Shown: one piece after another, positions 1 through 10,808 of the stretch
Numbering within the stretch: the first letter of the stretch is position 1
How the letters are laid out: every line of letters begins with the position of its first letter
Position numbers and translations under genes: made by a program
Assembly (NCBI GenBank): GCA_001599295.1
Contig: BCGN01000006.1
Location: forward strand, 868,001-932,000
Length of the DNA stretch: 64,000 nucleotides
Direction of reading: 5' to 3'
Origin: Sporopachydermia quercuum
Taxonomy: Eukaryota > Ascomycota > Sporopachydermiomycetes > Sporopachydermiales > Sporopachydermiaceae
Notes under the pieces: generated by a model
Told to the model about the DNA's origin: nothing
Database searches by the model: none
What the model saw: only the letters and a program-made list of their open reading frames with translations

Positions 1-3000
1 GCATTGCCTGAAAACATCCGTGAGGAAATATTAGCTCAGCAAGACATGGAAGTTATTAGTGATGAAGAGGGAGAAGATATTGACGATGAGGACATTGAAT
101 CCGGAGACGATATAGACGAAGAGGACATTGATATTGGAGATGATGCACCAGGATCATTAAGAAGACAAAGCGGGGAAGATAACATCTCCGGATCAGCTTC
201 GACTTCCAATTTAGGGTCTAAATCTGATAAGATATCCAACTCAACTAAACAAAAACGGAAATCATTTACATCCTTCTTAGATCGTCCTGGCATCGCATCC
301 CTCATGAGATTGTTATTTATCCCTCAGGATAACCATAAAAGAGAAACATTATTGCAAATTGTTGACATTGTAGCATCAAATCGTCAATCCCGAATCGATA
401 CGTTGACTTTATTATTGACAATACTCCAGGATGGCATTACTGACNCCAAGTCATTAGAAAAATGCTTCTCGCAGGTAACTATACGTAGCAATAGTGTTCC
501 TATTGGTATGATAGGATCAACGGGAGTTAATACATCGGTGACAGCAGCTGGAGGTCCACAAGGAACATCTGCTGGACCTTCTGGAGCTTCNGGATATTCG
601 GGACCAGCAGCCAAATTAGGGACGCCGAGAAAATATGCTACCCCACAGAAAACATTCACCAAAGCTGAACTCTCAGGACTGTTCCCGAAAGACTGTACAC
701 CTGTAGTTGTTTTAAATCAAGCAATTCATTTGCTGGATGCTATTTTGGAACAGAAAGTTGAATCACGGGCATTTTTCCTAACCGAACACGAAAATATCGT
801 TAGCCGGAAGAAAGCAAGTGCAAGGAAAGGCAAAGAAAGAGACAATAGGGATAGAGATGTTTATAATAAGAGTCAACGGTATCCTATAAATGTTCTGCTT
901 GGATTATTAGATAAGCCAACAACCAAGAAAGGCACTGTATGGATTGAGGTAATCACCTGTGCATTAAGCCATGCAACTAAGCCTTTATTAAGCCTTTTAA
1001 AAGCGAAAGAAGATGGTAATAAGAAAGAGGGTGATAATGCAGAGGAAGTGGAAGAAAGAACTTCGGATAAGATGTCGGATGTTATTCCGGAGACTATATC
1101 GGAGGCACAAACAGTAGAATCCTCGGCAGTAAAATCAGAACCAGTCTCGGGATCAACTGAGGCAACGGAACGTTCTAAGGGTAAAAAATCGAGCCAAATA
1201 ACACCAGAGCCTCCAGTTATACCAAAACATAACCTGGAACTTCTCGTATCGGTATTCACCGAAAGAGAATGCTCATCAAGAACGTTCCGGAACACATTAG
1301 CTATTATGCAACATATCTCGGCTATTCCTTCCGCTCGGAAGACGTTTGCTGCCGACTTGTCGGAAAACGCTTCCCGATTAGGTAAATTACTAGTCACCGA
1401 CTTAGAACATCTACTCTCCGAACTGAAAACTACTGAACCGGGCAAAGATGTACCCGGAGCAACCCTTTCTCGGTTCTCTTCATCCGGTTCTCTTCAGAGT
1501 AAATTGCTCCGAGTTCTAACGGCATTGGACTATCTATTTGCCAAACCTTCGGACAAATCTTCCGATAAAAATACCGGATTATTAGAACCCGAATTGGCTT
1601 CCCTCACCTCTTTATATGAAAAATTGGCCCTGGGAAAACTATGGAACGCTTTATCGCAATGTCTACTTATTATGCAACAAAGAGCTGATTTATCTCACGT
1701 TGTAACGGTGCTTTTACCCCTAATGGAATCTTTAATGGTTGTATGTAAACACAGCAAAGTGAAAGAACTACCACTGAAAGAAGTAATGAAATACGAAGCA
1801 AGAATAACTGATTTATCTACTGAACCTATTGAAAACCTGTTCTTCTCATTCACAGACGAACATAAAAAGATCCTCAACCAAATGGTTAGAAATAGTCCTA
1901 AATTAATGAGTGGACCTTTCGCTATGCTGGTTAAGAATCCGAAGGTATTGGAGTTTGATAATAAAAGAAACTACTTCAANAGGAAAATTCACCCTCCAAA
2001 GGATAAAACATACACATTAACAATAAACGTACGAAGGGAAAACGTGTTTTTAGACTCCTATAGAACATTGTTCTATAAAACCAGTGAAGAGATCAAAAAT
2101 GCCAAATTGGACGTTGTCTTCCGTGGAGAAGCAGGAGTTGATGCTGGCGGANTAAGCCGTGAATGGTATCAAGTGTTATCAAGACAGATGTTTAATCCTG
2201 ATTATGCATTATTTACTCCAGTTTCATCAGACCGAACCACATTCCATCCCAATAGAACTTCTTGGGTCAATCCAGAACATCTCAGTTTCTTCAAATTCAT
2301 TGGAAGAATCATTGCTAAGGCGATCTACGATCAAAGGTTTCTTGATTGCCATTTCAGCCGAGCAGTTTATAAACGAATTCTAGGCAAATCTGTTTCGTTA
2401 AAAGACATGGAAACATTGGATTTGGATTACTATAAATCAATGGTTTGGATGTTAGAGAACGATATTACAGATATAATCGTTGAAACGTTTAGTATTGAAG
2501 CTGATGATTATGGAGAGTTGAAAATAATTGATTTGATACCAGATGGAAGAAATATAGCTGTAACTGAAGGCAATAAACAAGAATATGTTCGACTGATGAT
2601 CGAATATAAATTACAAACAAGCATTCAGGAGCAAATGGATGCGTTTTTAACTGGATTCCATGAGATTATCCCTAAGGAACTAATATCTATTTTCGATGAA
2701 CAGGAATTAGAATTGCTTATATCTGGTTTGCCAGATATTGATGTTGATGATTGGAGAAACAATACTTCTTATGTTAATTATACACCTTCATCACCTCAGA
2801 TCCAATGGTTCTGGAGAGCTGTCCGGTCGTTTGACGTTGAAGAACGGGCAAAACTGTTACAGTTTGCAACTGGCACATCAAAAGTTCCATTATACGGGTT
2901 TAAAGAGCTTGGTGGTGTCAATGGGGTGTCTAAATTCAGTATTCATAGGGATTATGGTAGTAAAGACCGATTGCCTCAATCTCATACTTGTTTTAATCAA

Positions 3001-3093
3001 ATTGATTTACCGGAGTATGATTCATATGAAACTTTAAGAGGTTCATTATTATTAGCTGTTACTGAAGGACATGAAGGTTTTGGAATCGCATGA
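1..3093 (+). CDS. TOM1: HECT-type E3 ubiquitin ligase Tom1/HUWE1-like, C-terminal part
   Basis: The reading frame is open from base 1, so the gene starts outside the window; about 1030 C-terminal residues are present. It opens with ALPENIREEILAQQ, the segment typical of Tom1/HUWE1 just before an acidic stretch (residues about 20-50). A low-complexity middle follows, then a complete HECT domain over roughly the last 350 residues. The thioester cysteine lies in HTCFNQIDLP, with its codon at 2989-2991, and the tail HEGFGIA is the usual Tom1 ending. In S. cerevisiae Tom1 is a giant nuclear ligase that degrades excess histones and unassembled ribosomal proteins, and has been linked to mRNA export. 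Three ambiguous bases (near 445, 591 and 1980, with another at 2152) mask single residues. Nothing suggests disruption. The assignment rests on the HECT domain and flanking motifs; the N-terminal part cannot be checked. Confidence 0.93.
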   Translation, partial: ALPENIREEILAQQDMEVISDEEGEDIDDEDIESGDDIDEEDIDIGDDAPGSLRRQSGEDNISGSASTSNLGSKSDKISNSTKQKRKSFTSFLDRPGIASLMRLLFIPQDNHKRETLLQIVDIVASNRQSRIDTLTLLLTILQDGITDXKSLEKCFSQVTIRSNSVPIGMIGSTGVNTSVTAAGGPQGTSAGPSGAXGYSGPAAKLGTPRKYATPQKTFTKAELSGLFPKDCTPVVVLNQAIHLLDAILEQKVESRAFFLTEHENIVSRKKASARKGKERDNRDRDVYNKSQRYPINVLLGLLDKPTTKKGTVWIEVITCALSHATKPLLSLLKAKEDGNKKEGDNAEEVEERTSDKMSDVIPETISEAQTVESSAVKSEPVSGSTEATERSKGKKSSQITPEPPVIPKHNLELLVSVFTERECSSRTFRNTLAIMQHISAIPSARKTFAADLSENASRLGKLLVTDLEHLLSELKTTEPGKDVPGATLSRFSSSGSLQSKLLRVLTALDYLFAKPSDKSSDKNTGLLEPELASLTSLYEKLALGKLWNALSQCLLIMQQRADLSHVVTVLLPLMESLMVVCKHSKVKELPLKEVMKYEARITDLSTEPIENLFFSFTDEHKKILNQMVRNSPKLMSGPFAMLVKNPKVLEFDNKRNYFXRKIHPPKDKTYTLTINVRRENVFLDSYRTLFYKTSEEIKNAKLDVVFRGEAGVDAGGXSREWYQVLSRQMFNPDYALFTPVSSDRTTFHPNRTSWVNPEHLSFFKFIGRIIAKAIYDQRFLDCHFSRAVYKRILGKSVSLKDMETLDLDYYKSMVWMLENDITDIIVETFSIEADDYGELKIIDLIPDGRNIAVTEGNKQEYVRLMIEYKLQTSIQEQMDAFLTGFHEIIPKELISIFDEQELELLISGLPDIDVDDWRNNTSYVNYTPSSPQIQWFWRAVRSFDVEERAKLLQFATGTSKVPLYGFKELGGVNGVSKFSIHRDYGSKDRLPQSHTCFNQIDLPEYDSYETLRGSLLLAVTEGHEGFGIA

Positions 3094-4511
3094 TCTATGA
3101 TGCTCTGAATTGAATGCTACTAGCAAAAAAGGCCAGAAGTGCAATAAAACTGTTTCTATTGGTTTGGTTTCTTTATCTATTTACTACATTATTTGTTCAC
3201 TAATTTATTTATGGTTATTATTACATAATTAAAAACGCTGAATGCACATTAATGATTAATTATTATTATATATAATCTGGTTGTCACTCATTGTAATTGC
3301 TCTCAGTATTAATGAACGACAGAACAATAAAACAACATAATGACATTGTAACTGTTTCATCATTTTATGCTATACTATTAATTTATTTCTTTATTTCTAA
3401 CTACAATTATTTAATGATTCAATAGAATAAATAGTTAAGTTAGTAAACAGTAGTTTGTCAGTAATTTTTCTACACAGAAGAAGTTAAGGAGGTTTAATGT
3501 AGGTATTTAAGTTTGCTAGATTTCAGTTATCAGTGAACTTTATGTTCAGCTAGCTACTGAGGAAAAAGCACTTGATAATTATTTGAGTATGTTAATATAC
3601 TTTGAAAAACACTAAAAAGGAAGATTGATGAAGATATATAGAATTATACTCATCGAGGAGAGTGTTATCAAACAATAAGCATGTTTTTTGATATATCATT
3701 TTAATGGACTATTTGTTACTTCATTAACTACCATGATAACATATATGTATTAAGCGAACGGATGCCTACACATTGGGGTACTAATAAACTATAGTTCCGT
3801 AACAGGAAGGTGAAACAAATATCGTACCGAACTTAATTAGACAGTCGAGATATTCGTTAAAGTAAAATTAACACTTATTCTCACGGAGATGACACTAGCG
3901 CTGTAAACCCATGATTTATTGCTTTATTGATTTAACTTTTGTTGTTACGTTCTTATGAATCATCAATGAGCTTTTAGCTGAAGTTAGGTATTGCTAGCGC
4001 TTCTTCCTGCAATTGTGAATGTGCTTCAGGCGCAATTCATTGACTGTTAACACTTCTTTCTTCAATATCAAAGGACCAAAATTGCTACTGATTTATCCAT
4101 AGATTGATAACATAATTTTACTTCAATGCATCATTGATATTCATGATACTAAAGCTCCCTCCGCCTATTTCTCTCTACTGCTTCTTTTCTACCTCGTTAT
4201 GATACTTGACGTCTCATCTCATTTATTNAACATAACATTACGTAATCATTAACTTCTCTTCTCAAAATCTATCTTTCCACTATTATCTCCGTAATGTCTC
4301 CTACCATTTCCACTTCGCACTCAAAAACTTCTGTGAGCTTCTCATTCTTTTACCTTATAGATTCATATATTTACCTGCGTTATTATCTATTTGATTACTA
4401 TATATTTTCCCTCCTGATTAACTGAAAAAAAGCGATTATTCAAACTTCTTACCGCCTTCATTTACGAAATCAAATTTCATTGAGCATTAGGGTATTTATA
4501 ATGTGCTGAAA
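3094..4511. other. intergenic region between TOM1 and PRP3
   Basis: About 1.4 kb of AT-rich sequence between two genes on the same strand. It must hold the TOM1 3' end and the PRP3 promoter. I see no convincing ORF, tRNA or strong hairpin. Pyrimidine-rich runs around 4150-4440 would suit a yeast promoter. Confidence 0.5.
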
Positions 4512-6368
4512 ATGTCATCCAATAATAAGAAACGTCAATTAGATCAACCATCATCAATACCACCAGACAAGAAACAGAAAACGGCCGAAAGATCAGGTAT
4601 AAACGTTGATGATATTCTGGCAAAGGCAAAGTCTCGTGCTTTAGAAATTGCAAATGCCCAAAAGACGAAAGTTGGGAACTCTGCGAGCAATGAGAACACT
4701 AGTGACAATAGAAGTACTACGACTAGCACATCATCTACAAATACCAAAGCTCCAGGAAATGACCTCAATTCTAGAATTGCTGCCGCCAAAGCACGTTTAC
4801 TTGAAAAGCAACAGCTGAAAGAAAAACAGCAACAAGCCCAACAAAATCAGCAGCCACACCTGCTCAAATCTCAATCAATATATAATGAAGCGCCTAACAA
4901 GAAAACACCTGCTCAATTACTAGCAGAGGCATTATCGAACAATCAAACACCAAATGACATTTTGGAACAAGAATTATTATCTAAACCGAATAAAAACGCA
5001 AGAGAAAAAGCTGATGACGATTCAACAACTTCTAAAGATGAAAACGGAACCCCCAATCCTTATTTTGAACCGATTATTAGTAATAAGCATCAATCAANAA
5101 GGAAAGCATTTCATTTTAATCCTAAGGGGAAATTCATTGCTGAAGCTGAAGAATTACGTAGAAAACAAACAATTGAGGCAGAAATCAAACAACAGGAGCA
5201 ACAATATGAACCTGATGTTAGTATTGGCGAAAACGCTTACAGAATATCCAGACCTCCAAATATTGAATGGTGGGATGCCGATTTCTTAGCACTGATTAAC
5301 AAGCATTCATACAAGAATCTTACAATTGACGATCTTGAAGGAATAATAATAAAGGATCAATCTGATCCGGCTGGTGCTAAAAATGAAATTGCTCATGATC
5401 CTCTAATTACTTCCTATATTCAACATCCAGTGCCTATCAACGCTCCATGGGAAAAGCTACAACCAGCAGAGAAACCACTGTTCCTAACGAAAAAAGAACT
5501 AAAGCGAATACGACGAAATGAAAGAGCTGAAAGACAGAAGGAAAAGCAAGATAGAATACGGCTTGGTTTAGATCCAGCACCACCACCAAAAGTTAAACTC
5601 AGTAATCTAATGAATGTACTAACGAATGAAGCTATTAAGGATCCAACAAAAGTTGAAGCAAGAGTTAGAAAAGAAGTTGAAGAGAGAAGAAAAATTCACG
5701 AAGAAACAAACGAAAAGAATAAATTAACACCAGAGGAAAAACATGAGAAGTTTATGCGGAAGCTGAATAAGGATTTGCAGAAAGGTGTTTATTGTTGTGT
5801 TTTCAGAATTGAAAGGCTAGTAAATTCTAAGCATGAATTCAAGATTGATGTTAATGCTAAAGAGTTGTTATTAACTGGAATCACTTTAGTAAGTTATGAT
5901 GAAAATAGTCCTGATGAGACTTGTGATAATGATAAGATTAACAATGTCTGTAAATTTAGTGCTGTTATTGTTGAAGGGGGCCAAAAGGCCTTGAAAGCAT
6001 ATAAAAATCTAATGCTTAGAAGGATTAATTGGACAGAAAATGAAAAACCAAAGCGAAGAGTGAAACATGAAGAAGAAGCGGAGAGAGAAATCAAACAAGA
6101 AGAAGAGAAAGAAGAAGAAAAAGACATCAAGCAAGAGAATCAAGAAGTTAAATCGGAAAACGAAGAAGATTCAAAAGATTTCGATCTTCCTTTGGAGGAT
6201 TTAAGTGATAATAAGTGTACATTAGTATGGGAAGGTCAATTGGCACAGCCACTGTTCAAAAAATGGACAATTAGAAGGTTTCAGTCTGATGAGGAAGCAA
6301 TCGATATATTAATTAGAAATAAAGCTGATCATTATTGGAGAGAAATTAAGCATTTGCCAAGGGAATAG
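4512..6368 (+). CDS. PRP3: U4/U6 snRNP splicing factor Prp3
   Basis: Encodes 618 residues. Prp3 binds the U4/U6 snRNA duplex and is required for assembly of the U4/U6.U5 tri-snRNP in the nucleus. A charged, Gln/Asn-rich N-terminal half precedes the conserved PRP3 core (about residues 180-420, including NPYFEP and RPPNIEWWDADF). A C-terminal ferredoxin-like domain (formerly DUF1115, about 430-615) ends with the characteristic CTLVWEGQLAQP and HYWREIKHLP. A Lys/Glu-rich insert near residues 520-550 splits the last domain. I use ATG 4512 (MSSNNKKRQLD); an in-frame GTG at 4503 lies nine bases upstream but is not a normal yeast start. One ambiguous base at 5098 masks a residue. Length lies between S. 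cerevisiae (469) and human (683). Confidence 0.93.
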   Translation: MSSNNKKRQLDQPSSIPPDKKQKTAERSGINVDDILAKAKSRALEIANAQKTKVGNSASNENTSDNRSTTTSTSSTNTKAPGNDLNSRIAAAKARLLEKQQLKEKQQQAQQNQQPHLLKSQSIYNEAPNKKTPAQLLAEALSNNQTPNDILEQELLSKPNKNAREKADDDSTTSKDENGTPNPYFEPIISNKHQSXRKAFHFNPKGKFIAEAEELRRKQTIEAEIKQQEQQYEPDVSIGENAYRISRPPNIEWWDADFLALINKHSYKNLTIDDLEGIIIKDQSDPAGAKNEIAHDPLITSYIQHPVPINAPWEKLQPAEKPLFLTKKELKRIRRNERAERQKEKQDRIRLGLDPAPPPKVKLSNLMNVLTNEAIKDPTKVEARVRKEVEERRKIHEETNEKNKLTPEEKHEKFMRKLNKDLQKGVYCCVFRIERLVNSKHEFKIDVNAKELLLTGITLVSYDENSPDETCDNDKINNVCKFSAVIVEGGQKALKAYKNLMLRRINWTENEKPKRRVKHEEEAEREIKQEEEKEEEKDIKQENQEVKSENEEDSKDFDLPLEDLSDNKCTLVWEGQLAQPLFKKWTIRRFQSDEEAIDILIRNKADHYWREIKHLPRE

Positions 6369-6942
6369 CCTTTGAATGATATCGAATTTTTACTATAATG
6401 AATTGTCACGCTATATAAAAATAATAGACGGTAATCATCAATCGTTTAGTAGTAGATGCTATAGTTCATACTTGTATGGCAGAGGTAGCATTAATACTAC
6501 TATACATCTATTACATAAGTCAGGAATGCATGAAAAATGAATCATACATTCAAAACGGAAGGAAATAAATACCACATTTTCATTAATAGAAAATTATAAT
6601 AATATTCTGTAACATTTGTCTATTAACCATAGTGATTAAAATCGTGGAAGACATCTCTTTTTCTTACAGGGAGCTTCTTCCACGTCAAATAAATATTCAT
6701 AAGCATTGACATTTAAATATCAATTGTTTTCGTTTATTATCAACTATTTACAGAAATATACTTTGAGCTATTCACATAGGTTTTCGATCAAAAAGATTGA
6801 CTCTAACATATCTAATCAATTGAATGTATCATGTAAAAAGCATTCGACAAGAAAAACAATTAACATAGTAGATACAAGTATCAACTGTTATTGAAATAGT
6901 AATTCTTTGCCTTAAATATCCAGAAACCAATACTCAATTGAT
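6369..6942. other. convergent intergenic region PRP3/HSP10
   Basis: AT-rich region between two convergent 3' ends. Its one clear structure is a hairpin: arms 6643-6651 and 6676-6684 (CGTGGAAGA / TCTTCCACG) with a short inner stem, a plausible 3'-end or transcription-separating element. No supported gene. Confidence 0.45.
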
Positions 6943-8129
6943 TTAGTCCTTGTTGATCTTAGCCAAAATTTCACTGTCACGGAATAAAAGGAATTCCTAG
7001 TTAATTGTTAGTATTCTATTGTCATAACAAACATCAAACCTTCAAATAACAACTAAACTTACTTCAGAAGCAACTTTGACAGAACTTCCACCAAAAGCGG
7101 GGATCAAAACACTGTCACCAGCAGCAACTGATGGCTTGACAAGGTTACCATTGCTATCATGGAAACCTGGACCAACGGCTAAAACAGTAGCAACATTTGG
7201 CTTTTCGGTGTTCTTTTCAGGAATGTAAATACCACTGGCGGTTTTAACTTCAGGCTTTAATCTTTGAACCAAAACTCTATCAAGTAGAGGAACAATTGAC
7301 TTAGCTGATTTGATAATGGAAGACTGACCAACGGTTAGTATGATATATTGAAAATGAAAAGTTAAGGGTGAGATGATGGCTAATCACAGGGAGCAGATTA
7401 GATAGGGCCAGTGATGAAAAACGAGATAGATGAGCCTCAAGATAAAAGGATGCTATGTTGAACATAAAAGAGAGGTTGATACTGGATCATTATAAACGCC
7501 TTTAAACCAGTATTTAGTTTTGGACACACATCCATTGTCTACATGGTTCTCAGTTTGATATAGAGCCAATCGAAACTGATGGATTGATGAATAGCAGAAA
7601 GTGTCAAGTAAACGCAGTGAGAAAACTCTGTTTATTCTCTGAAAGATCTTCTGTTTGATTTTCGAGAAAACTAAGCTATGCTGATACAAGTCTCATACTC
7701 AAGCATCAAGGATTGAAATCAACAAATCAACAGATCAACAAATCAATAAGTAGTTCACTCATTCACTTAACAATCACTGTTCGTTAACAATAGATTTCAA
7801 CAATCTACTTTCACCAGCAACTATAAATGTTGATTCCATTTTCCTCCCTTCCAGTGATTATAAAGCATTTGATCTCCGGTAACAATCATCATCATTACTT
7901 TCCTTGCACGCCTTTTGCTTCACGTGGTTTCCAATACTATCTTCAATGCTACTTCTAATGCTTTCTTCACATTCTGTTCCTTCACAATTGAAATATCATA
8001 TCAGGGAAATTCAAACATTCCACTTCTTTCTCCCGTTCTTCCTCGTTCATGTGACAACTTCCTATTATCTATAGCTCTCTTTTGCCTATCATGCCGTTTA
8101 GACTAATCACATAATAATCAACTTACCAT
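6943..8129 (-). CDS. HSP10: mitochondrial co-chaperonin Hsp10 (three exons)
   Basis: Three exons on the minus strand: 8129-8127 (only the ATG), 7323-7063 and 6996-6943; 105 residues, against 106 in S. cerevisiae. The product caps the Hsp60 chaperonin in the mitochondrial matrix. The joined protein reads MSSIIKSAKSIVPLLDRVL, then QRLKPEVKTASGIYIPEKN, then the mobile-loop and dome region, and ends EFLLFRDSEILAKINKD, collinear with fungal Hsp10. Intron 1 (8126-7324, 803 nt) begins GTAAGT right after ATG and ends TACTAACCGTTGGTCAG. Intron 2 (7062-6997, 66 nt) begins GTAAGT and ends TACTAACAATTAACTAG. Without splicing, the middle exon would lack both conserved ends. Divergent from the ATP19-like gene. 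Upstream heat-shock-like elements fit a chaperonin. The exon model is inferred from the sequence but leaves little room for alternatives. Confidence 0.93.
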
Positions 8130-9536
8130 CTTGATCTAATAAATAGTATATCTAGTATATTTAGAGATCTTTCTTTCTCAAACTTGCAGAACCGTTAGCA
8201 ATCGAAATCGTTTATCAACGGAATATTCCTTCAAAAATATAACCCGATAAATGATAACTGAATAATGTATTATCTATGAACGATTGTTGGTCAAATAATT
8301 AATAATCAATTTTCATTGAAGATATAATTCTTATTTTATATCTCAAAGGTAAGGAATTTGGAGGAGCAGAGAATGGCAAACTTTGTACTGAACTTTTCAC
8401 TCTGGGGAACAAGGGTCTAGAATGAAAATGTTAAAGAGTCTAAGTGAAAATGTAAGGGGGTAGTACAGGAGACTGAGGAAATTGTGTGATGATGGTAGAG
8501 TTTCACTTCACTGAATTTGTTTGATTGAGTTTGTATTTATGGACTAACGGAATGTCTACGGATAAATTGAGATTATTTATATTAGTTATTGTTTGTATTT
8601 GAGAAAATTCTTTTTTAACGCTAGTATTGTTTGCTCTCAAGGGGGTAGGTGCGAATTGATTAGGATATTGTATGGTAATTGGAGTATTTGTTTAGACCCT
8701 TTCAAGTATAAAGTTGAAAACTACTATATGCACTAACAGAATGCTGTAGAATTTTCGAGATAAAAATGTGGATTGAGAATGAAACCGTTCAGACTCTTTC
8801 CATGTTTTAGGTGAAAAATACGTTGCCGCCTGATATTGGACTCTGATTTTAGCGGAGACTCGAAGTAGTAAATTGAATAGATCAATAAAAGCATATTAAC
8901 CGTTGTTTAATGTTGAAAGACTATTAGTATTTGGTAAATCAGCTTTGGAAAAAGGGTATATGAAGTCCAGACAAAAGGAGTCTTTACCAGATTCACCAAA
9001 CTTATTTTGCCTCAAGCAATATGTCTCTTTTCTCTCGAAACTAATGGTTCTATAGATACTGGTTCTATTTCAATATTCACGTTGAACCAAGCCAAACAAT
9101 ACTAGCAACTCTCTCAGATAGTAATCAAGTAAATCAAATAATATATAGGTTACGTCCCTTATTATTCTATCAATAATTTCTCTTGCAACTAATCTATATA
9201 TTCATCACTCCGTTCTCTTCTACATCAATCACGTGTGTCCATTGTTTTATACGCTGTCCGTACACCATTTACCTTCTGGACACTAATTCACAAGTTTATC
9301 TCAGTGCAGATTATATCGTACGGACAAAATAGTCTCCAGAACCTTCCCCATAAGGATCTTACATTGGCATCACCATCGATTAGCCATCTACTATGAGGCT
9401 ACCCCTTTTCATATAATGGTTACATATATTGTTCTCTGGAAATTGATGTATGATTCCATTGTTGTCACATTAATCTGTTTATTATTTAACCAATTGAGTT
9501 GCTAAAGGACTCTTGAAGTGTTAAAAGATCTGAAAA
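8130..9536. promoter_or_regulatory. divergent promoter region HSP10 / ATP19-like
   Basis: A 1.4 kb bidirectional upstream region. On inspection it holds heat-shock-element cores GAATATTC (8221-8228, about 92 bp before the HSP10 ATG), GAAAATTC (8603-8610) and GAATTTTCGAGA (8749-8760), and two stress-response-like AGGGGG runs (8455-8460, 8640-8645). An E-box-like ATCACGTG lies near 9227. These are consensus matches only; occupancy is inferred from the known heat-shock control of HSP10. No ORF or RNA gene recognised. Confidence 0.4.
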
Positions 9537-10166
9537 ATGGGTGCAAATTACGTTATTTTTGGCAAGCAGGTTCATCCTTCAGCGGTAAGTGACACGATCA
9601 TTGCGTTGAGAGATTGTACATAACGGACGATAGAGATAATGGGTCAATCATTAGGGCTTCTTTGCTACGGTTGGCAAAATATTGTACATTTATGTTGATT
9701 GGCATGATTTACTGGTTTCTGATGTGGTAATTACCTGAAAGCCGAGCTGCTATTCATCAATTAGTAGATAAAATAGATATTGATAAATAAAGCGATATGA
9801 ACTGATAGAAGGGAATCATATGACTGATCAGTGTCAGCATCAGAATGACTATATGAAGTAGATAAGTTGGATCAAGTTTGAATAGATTCATTATGTGGAA
9901 CCCAATAACAAATACTGACTGATGCTATTAGCTTGCAATTATTACTCTGTCTTCTGTCGCAGCACTTGCCTTGTGGCCTAGAACTCCTGCTCCTGCTGGA
10001 ACTCCTGCTGCTACTCCTGCACCAGCTGTTGCCAAGGAAGATGATTTTGATTTAGAAAAATTCATTGCGTAAGTTACCTTTCTTCCAGAACATGTTTCTG
10101 TGCAACGGCCTGTTCTAACACATGATAGTGATATAACCAAGGAAGATTCCTAATAAGAGTGATTAA
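9537..10166 (+). CDS. ATP19: ATP synthase subunit k-like small protein (Atp19/Mco10), spliced
   Basis: Exon 1 is 9537-9584 (MGANYVIFGKQVHPSA), ended by GTAAGT. Intron 1 (9585-9931, 347 nt) ends TACTGACTGATGCTATTAG. Exon 2 is 9932-10068 (LAIITLSSVAALALWPRTPA, then an Ala/Pro-rich linker and EDDFDLEKFIA). The MG(A/S)xY start, the single hydrophobic segment and the acidic EKFI tail match the F1Fo-ATP synthase dimer-associated subunit k in the mitochondrial inner membrane. S. cerevisiae has the paralogue MCO10 exactly between HSP10 and SFM1. A second GTAAGT at 10069 overlaps the in-frame TAA, so the end is uncertain. Options are a stop at 10070-10072, a third exon from 10142 to 10166 (AAG acceptor after TTCTAAC), or one from 10331 to 10361 (CAG acceptor). 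Total length would be about 61-70 residues, against 68 in S. cerevisiae Atp19. The gene is well supported; its 3' end is not. Confidence 0.8.
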
Positions 10167-10808
10167 TGAAGCATTTAGTATGACTGATCATCAAATATGA
10201 TGGAAAATTAGGAAAATAGGTTCATATTTTTGGCATTAAAATGGGAATATTTGATTTCGAATACATAAGGATTTGTGTTTGATATCGTTGTTTATATTTA
10301 AAATAAACCATTGATTCATTGACTTTGCAGAACTGTCATTGTAGATGGTGTCTCTATATGATTACCAATAAGAAAGGCCGTAACATACGTTTTTTCCGCC
10401 CGATGTCTTTATCAGTTGACGAAACGAACAATTGCTGAAATGAATCAAGATATTTATTATCATTCGGTTTATATCTTCCTCAATGAAGTAGCTGATTACA
10501 ATCATTACTTTATACCTGTTCCTAAACATACTAGCCCATTCCCCAGCTTATGAAAGTTTCTGTTCTAGATCACGTGCATGGTACGTTAGGATATCTATAT
10601 TGTCACGTGCTCTAGAACAGAAACTTCTAGTCTCTCCTCATCAGTCCTTTTGAACCACCATAATAATATTCATGACTTTCATTCATGCAGCTAAATTCTC
10701 AACTCTTTGTAACATCATTATATAAATCATTCCTGTAACTATTTCCTTGCTTCTTTCTTTTTCTTTCAGTTTCTAAAAGAGTTCAAGTAATAATAAATTC
10801 CGTTGAAC
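10167..10808. promoter_or_regulatory. ATP19-SFM1 intergenic region with CACGTG inverted repeat
   Basis: About 640 bp upstream of SFM1. It contains a 23-bp near-perfect inverted repeat (arms 10554-10576 and 10604-10626, one mismatch, 27-nt spacer), each arm carrying CACGTG and a TTCTAGA-like core. A possible last exon of the ATP19-like gene ends at 10361. TATAAA-like sequence lies near 10720. Confidence 0.5.
10554..10626. repeat. 23-bp inverted repeat with paired CACGTG motifs
   Basis: The left arm starts AAGTTTCTGTTCTAGAT and ends in CACGTG. The right arm, CACGTG then CTCTAGAACAGAAACTT, is its reverse complement except for one base. CACGTG is the Cbf1/Pho4-type E-box. The element could be a two-site protein-binding module or fold as a hairpin in RNA. 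It begins about 255 bp before the SFM1 ATG. Confidence 0.75.

Noticed and set aside
7915-8106. Plus-strand ORF inside the first HSP10 intron
   Set aside because: Short, biased composition and antisense to a well-supported intron; no motif.
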